Part shown: in pieces, positions 21,290 to 34,100 of the stretch | Position numbering within the stretch: the first letter of the stretch is position 1 | Layout of the letters: each line of letters opens with the position of its first letter | Source of the DNA: Daphnia carinata | Taxonomy: Eukaryota > Arthropoda > Branchiopoda > Diplostraca > Daphniidae | DNA length: 64,000 nucleotides | Assembly (NCBI RefSeq): GCF_022539665.2 | Contig: NC_081331.1 | Span: forward strand, 13,858,638-13,922,637 | Direction of reading: 5' to 3' | Program-made: the position numbers and the translations under genes | The notes under the pieces: generated by a model | Told to the model about the DNA's origin: nothing | The model's input: the letters and a program-made list of their open reading frames with translations, nothing else | The model's database searches: none

Positions 21290-23122
21290 AGGTCGAGTCA
21301 TTGGTCGAGGCAAAAACGAGTTTAATAAATGCCATCCGCAATTCGTAAAGAGAGCAAGCGCACCTTTTATAAAAGGTGATGTGCTCCCATCTTTTTTCTT
21401 GAAAAAAGGAATTCCAAATTACGTGGTCTGGATAAGATTCTTGATCATCTGTTGTGGCCTCCGGTGTTATTTGCCACCTCGTCCATATTTTTTTTTTGTA
21501 ATTATCGCAAACGAATTTAGCCGTAAACCAGTTCAGTTGTAATGCGCGATTAACGTCCAACCTGGGTGATACGACGAGTTTCAGAAGAAATCGCTTTGAA
21601 GGGCATCGAAATAAATTGTGATTGACATCTCGTTTATTTCTAATGGAGTGTTATTTAATTGCATTTAACCCAGAATTTTAACGTTTTAAAATAACGGATT
21701 TCTGTTGGAGATTGTTGAACCCAACATGTCTGATCGAAATGATGGATGATGTGATCTAACCTTTGCGACCACCAGCAAGGCCCATAGGAAAAGAAAAAAA
21801 CAGGATTTGCAATGCAAATTTGTGCGGTTCGTTTGCCATCTGATACACTTGCCAATGGGGAAAATTGTCCTACCAACTATTTATGTTTACCAGTTTGTAG
21901 ATCATAAGAGAAGCTGGAAGCTTTTTTCTTCACTTTGATTGTCGGAACTACGATACCTCCAGGATGAGCAAACCTTCCATTACTGTCATATTCCTTCATA
22001 TGTTTTTTTGTTTTTTTTTCTCCTTAAAGATATCTGAGTTGCACATCTGGCAATCAGGTTTAAAGTGTTAACCAAACTCATTAAAGCTGAGAAAGAACGT
22101 CAGTCATTGGTCAACGATGATTGCTGCAATCGGCGTATGCGTATCATGGAGTGATTAGTAGATCCGAGAAACTGATTGAATTCCAACCAATTATGTTTGC
22201 GAATTCTTTTTGAGTGTCGTTATTTGATCATATGAACTGATTCAACTCCAACAATCTCAATGTTTCAAAAAACTTAATTTTGGATGGAAGTCTACATTGG
22301 TTTATCAGCAATTACGAATTGCTAAAACAATCGACACGTAACTTCTTGAATTCTAAACGCAATCCTGAAAATAAGTTCGAGATAGATGACAACTAGTCTA
22401 ACCATAATAGAATAACTGAGAAAGTAATGAAGCCCATATGTTTTGTACGTGGATGATTGAATCATCACTGGCTCACTTCTGAGAACAGGCGTCTCCTAAT
22501 ATATTTTACATTTATCGGGCACTAATCGAAGAATCGGATTGCACTAGCTGACCGAGTGTTCGATTCGCAACTCATCTCATCGCTAACGTACAACTCCTCT
22601 TCCTGAATTTTTTCAAGGCTTCTCTTTTAAAATTACAGTAAGCAAATTTAACACGAAAAGAAAGTGCCATAAGGGAAATCGTTCAAAGAATTTGTCAAGG
22701 GAACTTTGAAGCCGACAGTTATAACTACGTGACGAAGGATGCCTCATTTTCACGTTCCAGTGCTGTTACACACGTTGTAACGGATTAGCTTTAGTTGGCT
22801 TACCTCCGCCAACTTGTTCAAGAGGGATTCAACGTGATTGATCACCTTATTCAGTTATTAGCCGTGTGTATTCTTGCGCGCCTTCATAGCTATAGGGATT
22901 CATATGCCAAAACAAGTTCCTTGGACCGTTGTAAAACTAGTTAAATTATTGTAAAAACAAATGTGGTATAAGAAAATAGTGCAGCTGAATACGTTTGTTT
23001 TTCATAACACAAGGCGCTGCCAAATATATTTCCAATCACCTGAAACATTAACCGTTAATGGAACAGCATATAAACAGAAATAGATTAAATAAATAGCTCA
23101 ACGAAACATCATCGGCATCAGC
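21290..23122. other. Intergenic stretch
   Basis: No coding region, RNA gene or repeat recognised beyond short A/T runs. Confidence 0.5.
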
Positions 23123-23718
23123 TCATAGAAATTGATCTGCATAGGGACCGGGGTATCGGTGAGTTACCACAGGGAACTCGCGAAGCGAATTTGGTCGAAC
23201 AATATTAGTTGGCAAAAGATTGCCTAGCTGCTCGGCAAAGGTTTGAAAAACATTCGGTTGATTGTTGGTTGGGTTGTTCAGAAGTTGCTGGATTAATGTC
23301 ATTAACCTATTGGGTGCAGGAAGGGTCGACACTGCGACAGCTGGCGGCAACGTGACAGTAGGGCAACTGGAATCCACAAGGCAATTCATTAAGTTCCAAA
23401 ATGCAGCCGTATTTTGAGTATGAATATTGCCCAATCCTAAAATTGTTTGTTGAGCAAGCAAGATAGGTAAAGGTACACCCCCTTGACGCGCTTGGACGCC
23501 ATAATTAAACGGAATTTCAACAGGATAATTTGCGGGATACTGGATCGGATAATTCAGCAGGTAGGTGCTCGCAGGATTCCTCGGATAGAGTGAGGCTGCA
23601 GTTGCGACAGCAACGAATAGAGGTATAAGGACCTTCGAACGAAAATGAACGGGTGTTAGCTTCCGCTGTGATTGATAATTTGCAATGAATGTTAAAATAT
23701 ACTCACGATAGAGTTCAT
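23123..23718 (-). CDS. Secreted protein with one W-C-CP motif
   Basis: Exons 23718-23707 and 23632-23123 encode 173 residues. Exon 1 encodes MNSI; the signal peptide continues VLIPLFVAVATA. The mature N-terminus is Tyr/Asn/Pro-rich (YPRNPASTYLLNYPIQYPAN), like the previous gene. The motif WNLMNCLVDSSCPTVTLP lies at 23398-23345 and contains the only two cysteines in the mature part. The C-terminal half is Gln/Asn-rich (LIQQLLNNPTNNQPNVFQ) with no known domain. Same strand and gene plan as the neighbour at 20408-21193, so probably a diverged tandem duplicate. Function not known. Confidence 0.78.
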
Positions 23719-23777
23719 GATGACCGCCTGGGTGTTGACTGGTTTAGCTCTGAGCAGAAAAAGGTGTCTACTTGTTG

Positions 23778-23785
23778 TTTTTATA
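23778..23785 (-). promoter_or_regulatory. TATA box
   Basis: TATAAAAA on the minus strand, 60 bases before the ATG at 23718, with a TCAGAG initiator-like word about 30 bases downstream. Confidence 0.7.
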
Positions 23786-23789
23786 CTTA

Positions 23790-24480
23790 CCTGAAGTCAG
23801 GTAAGTCGTTGCTCCTGAAAGACAAAAACGAGTTTTGATAAAGCAACGAGTTTATCCTACAGCTATTGTTAGTTTTGAAGAATCCTTCTATAGATTAGAT
23901 TTTGATTTCTCCTCTTGAATCCTCATCTAGGGTGTAACCAGCGATGCATCTGCATATCCAAATGCCTTCCTATGATGCGTTTGTGATTTGTTATTGTTCA
24001 ATTGCTGTTTGATATTGTTCGTTTCCATTTCTGGACAGGCCTAATTTTAAAATCATACAATAGATTAAATAGAATAATGAAGTTAAGACGCTATTCCGTC
24101 ACCACATCAAATTCTTCGTAGTGTAGAGGGGATTTCCTTAATTGGCAAACCGGTCATGAGCTCCGCCTTAATGGGCATTGGAGTTCGGCCAGGTTGCCGA
24201 CGAACATTACGGATACTTGCTAAAAAAAAAACAACGATGCAACGCCGAAAGATATGCCAAGGAAATCATAGCTAAAAATGACACGCAGGCATTACCGTAC
24301 GCAAAAAACAATACTACACGTATGTCACCTTACACAACAACTCGACTTGGCTTTTAAACAACGAACTAGATGCAAGAGAGTAATGACTAACAACGAAAAA
24401 GGAGGCGCTTGACAAGCAAAAAAAAAAATAGCGTGGTTCGAATTTGCTAAAAAATAAAGCGTTAAACAATACATTAACAA
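23790..24480. other. Intergenic stretch with a possible orphan exon
   Basis: A minus-strand open segment of about 35 codons near 24220-24115 follows a good acceptor (T-run then AG) and ends in a stop. It has no donor partner or promoter that I can find, so no gene is called. Confidence 0.35.
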
Positions 24481-24536
24481 AGATTCGAACCTTTGAAATC
24501 AGTAGCGCAGACGCGAACTATGCCACAGCGCCATAC
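24470..24536 (-). mobile_element. tRNA-like sequence, possible SINE head
   Basis: The minus strand shows box A-like TGGCATAGTTCG and box B GGTTCGAATCT within a perfect T arm (CAAAG, TTCGAAT, CTTTG). Acceptor and anticodon stems do not pair, so it is not a functional tRNA. An A/T-rich tail follows. Confidence 0.4.
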
Positions 24537-24611
24537 TTCAACTACACGTATTATCTACATAAGCTGCCTATATGAAGAGGTGACATCTCAAGCTAAAGTT
24601 GTTTTGAATGT

Positions 24612-24906
24612 GCGGTCCTGGCACAGTGGTTATCACCCACGCTTTGTATTCTGTTGGTCCCGGGTTCAAGTCCCGCAACATCCAATTTCCAAGCCCTCCA
24701 TTCCCTCCCGCCCCGCCCCCCTCCCACCCACCCACCATCGTCATCATTCAAGATTCTTCACAACGTATTCGCAAGATTCTTCATCTCATCGGATTGCGCA
24801 AGATTCTACGGGACATCTTCAAGAGAAGAAGAAGAAAGAAGAGCCATGCCTACTATAATGGGGCTAAAAATGGCACCACGCTAAAAAACACACACACACA
24901 CACACC
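24612..24906 (+). mobile_element. Possible tRNA-derived SINE with (CA)n tail
   Basis: Begins with box A-like CTGGCACAGTGG and box B GGTTCAAGTCC, spaced as in a tRNA. The acceptor stem does not pair. About 200 bases of unrelated body follow, ending in an A-rich phrase and a (CA)n run at 24889-24904. This layout fits a tRNA-derived SINE; target-site duplications were not found by eye. Confidence 0.4.
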
Positions 24907-27900
24907 TACACGACAAAAAACACGCTTACAGACGTTTCACATCGATCTGTAGTACCGTTCACTACACGTTAAAGATCGACCCACAAACTGAAGGGTAGAG
25001 AAGAGGTGATCGTAGAACGTAGGTTGTTCGTAGGACTCCCCATGGCCTGAAAGACGGTTCGTGGATGCAGGCAGCTAATCATCGGGATATGTGACCCTCT
25101 TCGATACCCGTAAGTTTTTTTTTTTTTGTTGATATTATTTGAGTATAACAGTGCAGCTAATCGATTTATAGTAGCGTTCACTGTTAATTGACTTACTGTA
25201 CTGTAATACAATGCTGTACTGTACTGTAATATATCAGCTTACCTGCAGTTGTTAATGATGCGATTGAACACAGCGCTGAGTTTCCTTTGAATACAAAGAG
25301 GCACTGAAGCAGCAACTGGAACCTGATAATGTTGTCACATTCCAAAGCTCGTCTCTAACTCGACAGATGGACTAATTGCCTATAACGTTGCGACATGGCG
25401 CAATGAGGGGCGGGGGCACCATCGTGAAAATGTTTTCGGGTAATAAATCGGGGAGAAGACACGCGCACGAATGACGTGCTTTCATCAGTATGCACGCACA
25501 AATCACTCCTGGTTTCTTTTACGGGACATCAGGCAACAGTGACCGCAAACTTCTCTTGGCTGGTTTTTTAAAATGTCCAATAAAGCACAAATTGCCACTG
25601 CAATGATTGGGTAGTTCATATTACCGAAGAGAAATAACGACGTTATTGCAGATTGCCAAATTTTGCGTCTGTTTTCCCTTCTATAACGCTCATTTGAGTT
25701 TTCGAAATTTGAAAATCAAATACCTTCGGATGTCGTCCGCAACGCAATCTACTGGCATTACGTGGCGTGACTTGAAAATTCGGTCATCTCGAGAGCGAGA
25801 GAAAGTGCAAAAGCTAAGAAGAAAACAAAACAAGAAAAAAAAAAAAGGGTTCGGCATGATATAGGGAAAATGATGATGATGATGACACTTGCACTTTTCG
25901 ACATGGTGAGGGTCTTTTCAACGTGACATCAGTGAAAGGAGCGTCTGGAACGATAACATCGGCAGTGAACTCCAAATGAGCTCAACGTCCATGAACTACA
26001 TATTCCTGAGACTGCGAGTCGAAATGTTTCAACGCAAACCTTGATTTTAAATCCAGTTGAAAATGATGAGAATCGATATAATATATACTTACAGTTCGTT
26101 AGCATTAAACAACAAATGAAAGTTGAGCATTCTTGAGAATATCAAAGCTGAAAACGTGACCTGACTTTGTCGGCCAATCGGTTCACGTTCGAACGGTGCT
26201 TGTTATTACCCGCCTGTATGTATAGACATTGTAAAACGACACGACGTGCCTGATTAGCATATAACTTAAACATGGTCCTAGTAACAAATTATATACAGGC
26301 AATGTTTGTTTGTTTTTTTTTCCTCGGCTATCCATCATATATTTTCCATTCACGTTGAAAATTTTCAACACGATTCGCTTCTCATCGTTCACAATCAATT
26401 TTAAACTTGTAATTCTGAACGAAAGACTGGCAATTAACGTTTGTTCCTCATAGTTGTACTGTTTATATCGTTCTGTGTACCTGCAGTAGGCTAAGTTGTT
26501 TGTTTAATTTAGAAAACGTTTAGAGTTGGATTAAGTTTCAAAACGATTTCTTGAACATACATTTGGTCGTATTTACCAACAGTTTTCTTTTATCTCGTTC
26601 CTTAAATTTTTTTACTGCAGCCGCGTGCGTTCGGGACAAAGCTTTCGCGAGTTGAAGTGGAGAAACTGTGAAACGGGAGAAACAACTAGAAAATGAGCGA
26701 AAAAAAAAGATAGTCAAATAAAAAGGCTACGTGTGAATGCAACACAGAAATAATAATAATGAAAAAAAAAAAAAAAAGGAAAACAAAACGTGATTATGCA
26801 TTAAGCAGACGTTGCGGTACTGGTGATGCGCACGTTTCGATATCATTAGAGAGATTGGCCGGAATCCGTTGCAAGCGTGACTCGAGCGTTAATGATGAAA
26901 ACGACACAGCCATCTCCGTTTGTTGTTGGCAGTTCGTGTGTGCAGTTATTTTTCATCCTCTCCACAAAATCGCTTGTGGGTTTGTGCACAGCCAGGCTCT
27001 AAAAAGACCAAAGATTAAAAAAGAACTTTCTCTGCTAGTTACATCTGCTACAACAGTCGCGGATCTTAAGACGATCGTGATGGCTGTTTTTTGGTCTTCC
27101 CTCGAATTCCCATCCAAACAGGAACAAAACGAAGAATGAGTAAAAACTGAAAGCGTCGTCACTGTTTAAGAAAACAAAGGGAGAAAGGGGAAAGAATGAA
27201 TTGCTTGATTTCAAGTACAAACACAGATAAAATATTGGCATTTATTTTTACCTCTTGTTTAATAATGGCCTCCTCCGTAATGCAGCCTGGAGGATCTCCA
27301 AGGTGGGTGGGAAATCGGTGATCCAATGATCCAGAAAACGTTTCACAAGAGTTAACGATAAACCGGTCATCTCTCTGCGTGATGCAGTTTTAACGACGCA
27401 TTCTTCTCGCTTTTTATAGAATAACGAAATGTTATAACGACCTGTGTGAATCTCTGGCGGATATTCACAAGCAATATGCACGTGTTCGATAACTGCTAAC
27501 GTTTTCTCACACTCTATTTTGTGTGCCCTTGAACGCGGTTTCGAATTGATTGTCCTAACAAAATCAGGTCACATTTGGTACAGTAGAGTTTAATATAGCA
27601 ATTCACGTTCGTATATTTTTATACATTTTTCTTTTCCATTTCTGCATAATGTTTTGTATACAAATGTGCTAATACTATTTAGAAAATAATAAAATACTGT
27701 ACTGGTTAAAGAGAAACACAAAATGAATGTTGAGCCGGAAAAATAGAAACGAGCAAAACGACAAATTTCATTCATCATCGCTCAAAAAATATGGAAATGG
27801 GTTTCAACATGAGCTAATCGAATCATTGCGTTTAATAAATCAAAAGAAAATTGAATACCAGCGAGACAAAAATAAAAAAACGAAATATTGAGTTAGTAGA

Positions 27901-28177
27901 AAAGACTACGTGTTGTTATTTTTCTATCAGAATTGTATTTGCATCGTAAGGATTGAAGAATACGCAAAGGTTTTTTTATTATTACACACCCATATATACA
28001 GCCGACAAGTCACTTAAAGATAATTAGAGCTTTACATCGTCAAACCTCATCACAGATGGTACTGTGGATTTTGTTTTTCACACCCTCTCATCGCCCCTTT
28101 CCTTTGCATTTCTTTAATTCTACATATCTTTAATACGAAATCACTAGTCCTACCATCAGTACCACCAGACACCACCA
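24907..28177. other. Intergenic stretch upstream of the mucin-like gene 3' end
   Basis: No gene supported. It contains A/T runs, ATG-triplet repeats near 25870 and a minus-strand open segment at 27481-27248 that has no promoter or homology support. The last few hundred bases probably hold the 3' untranslated region of the gene ending at 28178. Confidence 0.45.
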
Positions 28178-31100
28178 TCATTGCGGCGTTTGATTACTGT
28201 TGCCGCCATTGCTGACGTTGCGTGACGCACGCGGTGGCAATTCGCCCACAATCTGGATGACCTCACTGATTTCCGTCGAAGAAGAGAAACCCAACACGAT
28301 GGCGCCCTCCGGGAAGAGGGTGATTGAAGAATCATCCGGCACTTCGGTGACGACTGGGCCGCTCGTTTCAATCAACGTCGGCGCACCTGTTGTTGACTCT
28401 TGCTGCTGCGCTACGGTCACATCCGCTACCGTTTGAATGGTTGTAACAGGAGCAGATGTGGTCGTCGTGATTGCTACCTCTGTTGTTGATGTTGTCGCCT
28501 CCGTGACCGTCGTGCTACTGGCAGTTGAAGTCGTGCTGGCAAGTCCCGAACTGGCCGACCTGCCTCTCGATCTGATCCTCTCGCCAATTTGTTGGGCTTG
28601 AATGGAAACCCCATTCACTTCCGGCGTGTTAGATGTACGATTTCTATCAAATCGGATTGCATTTTTCATTTTTAACCAAATTTAAATGGAGAAACAAAAA
28701 TCAACTAAACTTTTTACCTCAAGAGTCGAGTCGTACGGGCGGAAAGAGCCGGAAGTTCGACTTCCACCAGAGTTTCCGGTGTGGTAGACGAGGCAAGTGG
28801 ACGGAAGCGGTTAGCTGGAGGTCTCGTAGGTGTTAGACGGATCGTTGTTGTTTCTTCAACCGGCTGCGATGTGGTGGTCGTCGTTGTAGTTGGTCTGGCC
28901 GGCCGTCTGGCAAGTAATCCGGCTAATCCATTGGTGGATGCGACGGTGGCTTCGGTAGTTGCATTCGAAGCCGATGGATTCTGTTCGATTTCAGCAACGC
29001 TGGACGATTCACTGGCCACTGAACGGGCAGTGGTTGTCCGAGTTCCAGGCCGTCGTCCACTGATGATACTGGCCACTGCAGCTGATCCTGTTCCAGCGTT
29101 CGATTCAATTCGCACCGGAGCCTCGGTTGTTGTTGTTGTTCTGACAGACGGTCGACGAGCTAAAAGGCCGGCCAATCCACCTGGAGTGGATGGAGTTTCA
29201 ACGGTCTCAGTTGGGGTAGTGACGGTCGTTGGGGTCTCATCGTCCGATGCTTCATCGTTTGATTCAATGACCAGTAGAGGTGCAATGGTTGTCGTAGTAG
29301 GTCGGACACCTGGCCGACGTCCGCTCACCAGACTGGCCAAGGTATTGTTCGTTGTGGCAACTGGAGCAGCTGGAGCAACTGGAGCAGCAGCTTCTATTTC
29401 TGTGCCATTTTGCGATTCGGTGATGGCGCGGGCTGTTGTTGTCCGGCCAGCACCAGGTCTTCGACCACCAAAAAGCCCGGCAATTCCATTCGTTGAGTTA
29501 GTTGTCACTGGAATGTCGTTCGATGTTCCAGGCGTTGCCTGATCATCAGGTCTGGCAGTTGTCGTTCGTCCAGTTCCTGGCCTTCTACCGCTAATGATGC
29601 TGGCCACTGCAGCTGATCCTATTCCATCGTTCGATTCAGTTAGGACTGGAGCTTCGGTTGTTGTTGTAGTTCTAGCTGTAGGCCTTCGAGCTAAAAGACT
29701 GGCCAGTCCACCAATAGCGGGCGCTGCTTCAGTCGATGTCTGTTGTTGAGTTGTCGTCTCAATAGCCTGAATAGCTGGGACGCTCGTATCGATCCTACGG
29801 CCACCTCCTGGCCGTCTTCCGCTCAATAAACCTGTCAATCCCGTCGTGGAGATGGGCGCGGCCGTGCTGCTGGGCCTCCTCCTACCCCCGAAAGAGTTCG
29901 ATGAAATGCCAAACGATTCCACTGAGAAATTCTCTTCTTCCTCCACAACATCTTCATCGTCGAAGATATCGATGTTGTCGTTGATCTCCTCGTCCAGCAA
30001 TTGCTCAGCCGAATCGATGAACACATCGCGAGTGGTCGTTGTCGTTCGCGTGGTAGTCGTCCGTCCAGATCCTGGCCGTCTAGCGCTAATTAAATTAGCC
30101 ACTGCGGCTGATCCTGTTCCGGTATTCTCCGCTTGAATTGGAGCCTCGCTAACGACGGGACTGGCCGTTGTCGTCCTCCTTCGACCGCCAAAGAGAGAAG
30201 CAATTCCACCGCCATTGTTGGCACGGACCGTCGTCGAACTCGATTCGCTAGTGACTTCTGCGATGGAAGCAGCGGTCGTCGTGGCAACGGTGGAAACAGT
30301 CGGCCTTCCTCTAATTCCCAGACGAGCTGTGACAGCAATGGCTGGAACTGCGGTTGTTGTCGTTGTTGTAATCAATTGAACAGCGTCAGTGGCGGCGGCG
30401 GTCGTGCTGGGAACAGCGGTTGTTCTTCTTCTACCGGCGAAAAGAGAAACTACACTTTTGGGGGTCTCCGTTGATTGGCTATCGGTGACGTTGCCTTCTT
30501 GGCCGCCCGCTGTGCTGATTGAAGTGCTTTCGGTCGGAACAGCCGCTTCGACGGTGGTCGTAGAAGGCTCAGCTGTGGTTGTTGTTGTGGTTGTTGTTGT
30601 TGTTGTCGGCCTCGAAACGGGCTCAGTCGTTGTCACGACGTTCACTTCTTGCGGGATTGGGGTAGTGACGGGTTCTTGTACCAGAACCGGGGCGACGGTC
30701 GTCGTGGTCAGGTCGACCTTCACCGTGGTCGGGCTTTCAGTTGTTGTTGATGGCCTTCTTCGGTTATTGGGGAGAGATACAACCACAGTTGGAGTTGAGA
30801 TAGATACCTGATTTTCAACTGCAACGTCTTCTACAGATCGGGCCGTTGTTGATGTTGGTCTCCTGCGAATAGCTCCAGGACGTCGGCCGCCGAATGATTG
30901 ACCTCCTTGAACGACTGCAACGGGAATTTCATTGATGGCCACGGATGCAGCAGTTGTTGATGTCACGCTAGCAACCGTAGGCCTACGCCCTCCGATTCTT
31001 CGATTACCTCCACGACGTGTAGAAGATGGTTCGACTGTTGCTGTTGTTGTAGATGTCGTTGATGCCTCTGTCGTGCTAGTAACTGTGGTCGGAGACTCGG

Positions 31101-34100
31101 TTGTGGTCGTAGATGTAATCACGGTAGTCGGGGCGTCAGTTGATTTCACTTCAGACTCCGTGGCTACGATGATGTTCTCCACGCTGGTAGATTCGCTCGA
31201 TTCGGTTGTTGTTGTTGTAAAAAACGAATCGAAAATCGATTGAGTCGTTGATCGAACAGCCTGGGGTCTAGCCCTCGGCGCTGCTGATGTTGTTGGGATG
31301 GACGTTCGAGCTTCGGTGGTTGATTCTAAAGTTGTCTCATCAATCTGAACAGTTGCAGTGGTTGTTGTTGTTGTTGGGTTCGTAACTCGGTTGAAAATGT
31401 TACGGTTGATGGGTCGAACTCGTTTGTTGACAATGGCTTCTGCGTCGATACCAAGGACTTCGTCGAGAGATGCATCCTCCTTCTTATCTTTCTCTGCTTC
31501 TGTTGTTGTAATAGTTGTTGAGCTTTCCGTTGTTGTCGGAGCTTCTGTTGTTGTTGGCCTTCGACGGTTAAAAGAAAAAGACAGTGCGATCGATGGGGTC
31601 GATGAAACTTGGTTCTCCGTCGTAGTCTCTGCAATTGTTGTTGATTCAGCAACAACATTAGAAGTGGTCTGAACGTTTGGTTGTTCGCTGGATGTAGTTA
31701 CGGCTTCCGTCGATGTGGTTGTCGTTGTCGCATCGGTGACCGTGTTGAAAATGTTGCGATTGATCGGTCTCGTGCGTCTCGAAGAAGAGTTGGTGTTGGT
31801 GCCTGCGGCGTTGTTAGTCCCGAAGACACTACCGATCGTGCGAATAATTTGATCAGCTCGATTTCCAGTCACTGGCCTCACTCTGCTCCGGCTATTAATT
31901 GGAGCTGTTCTAACGACAGGAGGCGTCGTGGTCGTCGATGTTCCTCCGTTGATCGAAGCCGAAACAGCCGCAGCAAAAGCCTCGGCTGTGACAGTTGGGG
32001 TCGTCTTCGATGAAGATGATGGCGGTGGGGTCCTCGTGATCGTGACGGTCGTCTTCTCCGGCGTGACGATGGTGAACGTAAACGGTTTGGAAAGGTCAAC
32101 CGTAGAATCCGTAACAAGAACCGAAGCTGTGGACGATGATTCCGTAGATGTTGTCAATGTTTCTGTTGTTGTAACAGCTGGAGTTTCTTCTGTCTTCGTC
32201 TCAGACGTTGTAACTTGGACGACAGGATCTTCTGATGTTTGGGCTGTTGTTGTTGTTGTTGTTGTTGCTGCGGTGGTGCTTCTGACACGTCCCGAACCGA
32301 ACAATCGGGATCCTGTTTCTTTCACGCGGCCTGTTCCGCCCTCTCTGCTCGATTCGAAACCATTGACGATGGCAGCTTCGGATACCGTTTCAGGATCTTC
32401 ATTATCATCTTCAGTGATTTCGTCCTCTTCGTTAGTTGTTGTTGGGATCGATGTGGTTGTAACAGATCCCTCCGTGACGATCGAATCGACTGTTGTTAAT
32501 GGAACAGAAGCCTTTTCGGTCGTCAAAGAGAACGTGATCGGTGAGAAAGAACTGCGTGCAAAGATCGATGGATTCATCGGCGTGCTGCTGCGTGGCGGGA
32601 ATCGAGTGGTGGATGTCACAGGTTCGAATGTAGTAGATGAAATTGTCGTGAACGGTGTGGTCTCAGTTGTTGTACTGGCCGCCACTTCTTCGACTGGAAC
32701 ATCCGTCACAACTTCAACAGTCGTCGGGGCAACTGTTGTTGTTGTTGTTCTGACTCGATCGACTGGAACATTCTTCACAACTTCCACAGTTGTAGGAGCA
32801 ATTGTTGTTGTTGTTGTTCTGACTCGATTGCGAGGGAATGTCGGGAACAAAGTCGATGGATTTTCCGTTGTTGTTGTTGTTGTTGTTGTTGTGGTGGTCG
32901 ATGTTGATTCTTCTTGATCAAGGAACTTGGAAAACTCGTCGGAAATGTCCGGTTTGACTGTGACGGTCGGTTTGACAGTGACGGTCGGTTTGATGCTCTC
33001 AACTTCGATGGCCTTTAATTCATTGACTCCCGTGTTCTTGGCACTGTCGGTGATTTTGCGCAAGAATTGCGGCTGGCGAATGTTGTCCGTCTCTTCCAGC
33101 AAGGCAGCAGCGGTGATGTTCAATTTAGCCTTGGGTTTCGTACGGATGATGGTGTTGATTTGATCCTTGGGATTGCTAGGTTTTACCTGTGATCCGGGCG
33201 GGTTGAACAGATTGCCTTTGCGCTTCTTGGTGTTGTCCGTCCTCTTACCGAATTCCAGCTGGAATTGGCTGAGTTCTTCAAACGAGATGCCAATGTCATT
33301 CTCCTCGTCCAACACCTTCTTAATCTCGGCTCCATCGACCAGAGCCAGTCCCCAGTTGGTCACGAGGACGGGCGGGATGCTGATCAGCTGTTCATCTTCT
33401 CCCGATGAGAACACTCTCCTCTGCTGTCCGCGATTGGCCGAGGACGGTCGTCTGCTCGAGACCTCTTCGACGCTGCCTTTAAGGGCCTCGGCAATCAGCA
33501 GCTCCTCTTCGTCGTAATCATCGTCGAGTGTCAAGGCTCGTGCGCCTACAGTCAGCGCCAACAAGGTACACACAACCACCTGAGAAAAAGAGTTTGCTGA
33601 TGAAATGTGTATTCTGCGTCTGACACGATGTTCCACGTGGGTCCCACCGCAAAAACCGCCATCAAAATCTCATTATTGTCAGCGTTCCCACGAAACTCTC
33701 GTCTAACGTATAAAGCAATTATCAATAAATGTCGCTAGTATATATTTTTTTTTTGTACGTCTGCGCGAGACAAGAAAAAGTAGGGAGATAAAAGTGAAAG
33801 CTGCTGCAACGAAAATGGCCATCGCGTTTGCCACCTGCTGAAATCTTTTCGTTCAGAATTTTCATTCAATTCGTGGAACAAAAGTTTCGTGATTTCTAAT
33901 TTTTTTTTTATAGGGGGGGGGGAGACGTATAACATTTTCGCGGATGCGATAACAGTTGCCGAGTTGATCTGCGATAAAAGAAAGAAGGACAGGCGACTTT
34001 TTTTAATCGATGTCACACTGTTGTGACATATGATTGATTGAGGACCTCTTTGGTGATGGAACGGACCTATGAAAATCCGAAAAAGGTAATAGAGCGTTGT

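Noticed and set aside
24115-24225. Thirty-five-codon minus-strand segment after a good acceptor
   Set aside because: No partner exon, promoter or homolog that I can identify; too short to call.
28781-33517. Long plus-strand open frames rich in Val, Ser and Cys opposite the mucin-like gene
   Set aside because: They are antisense shadows of Thr-codon repeats; no signal, splice plan or composition of their own.
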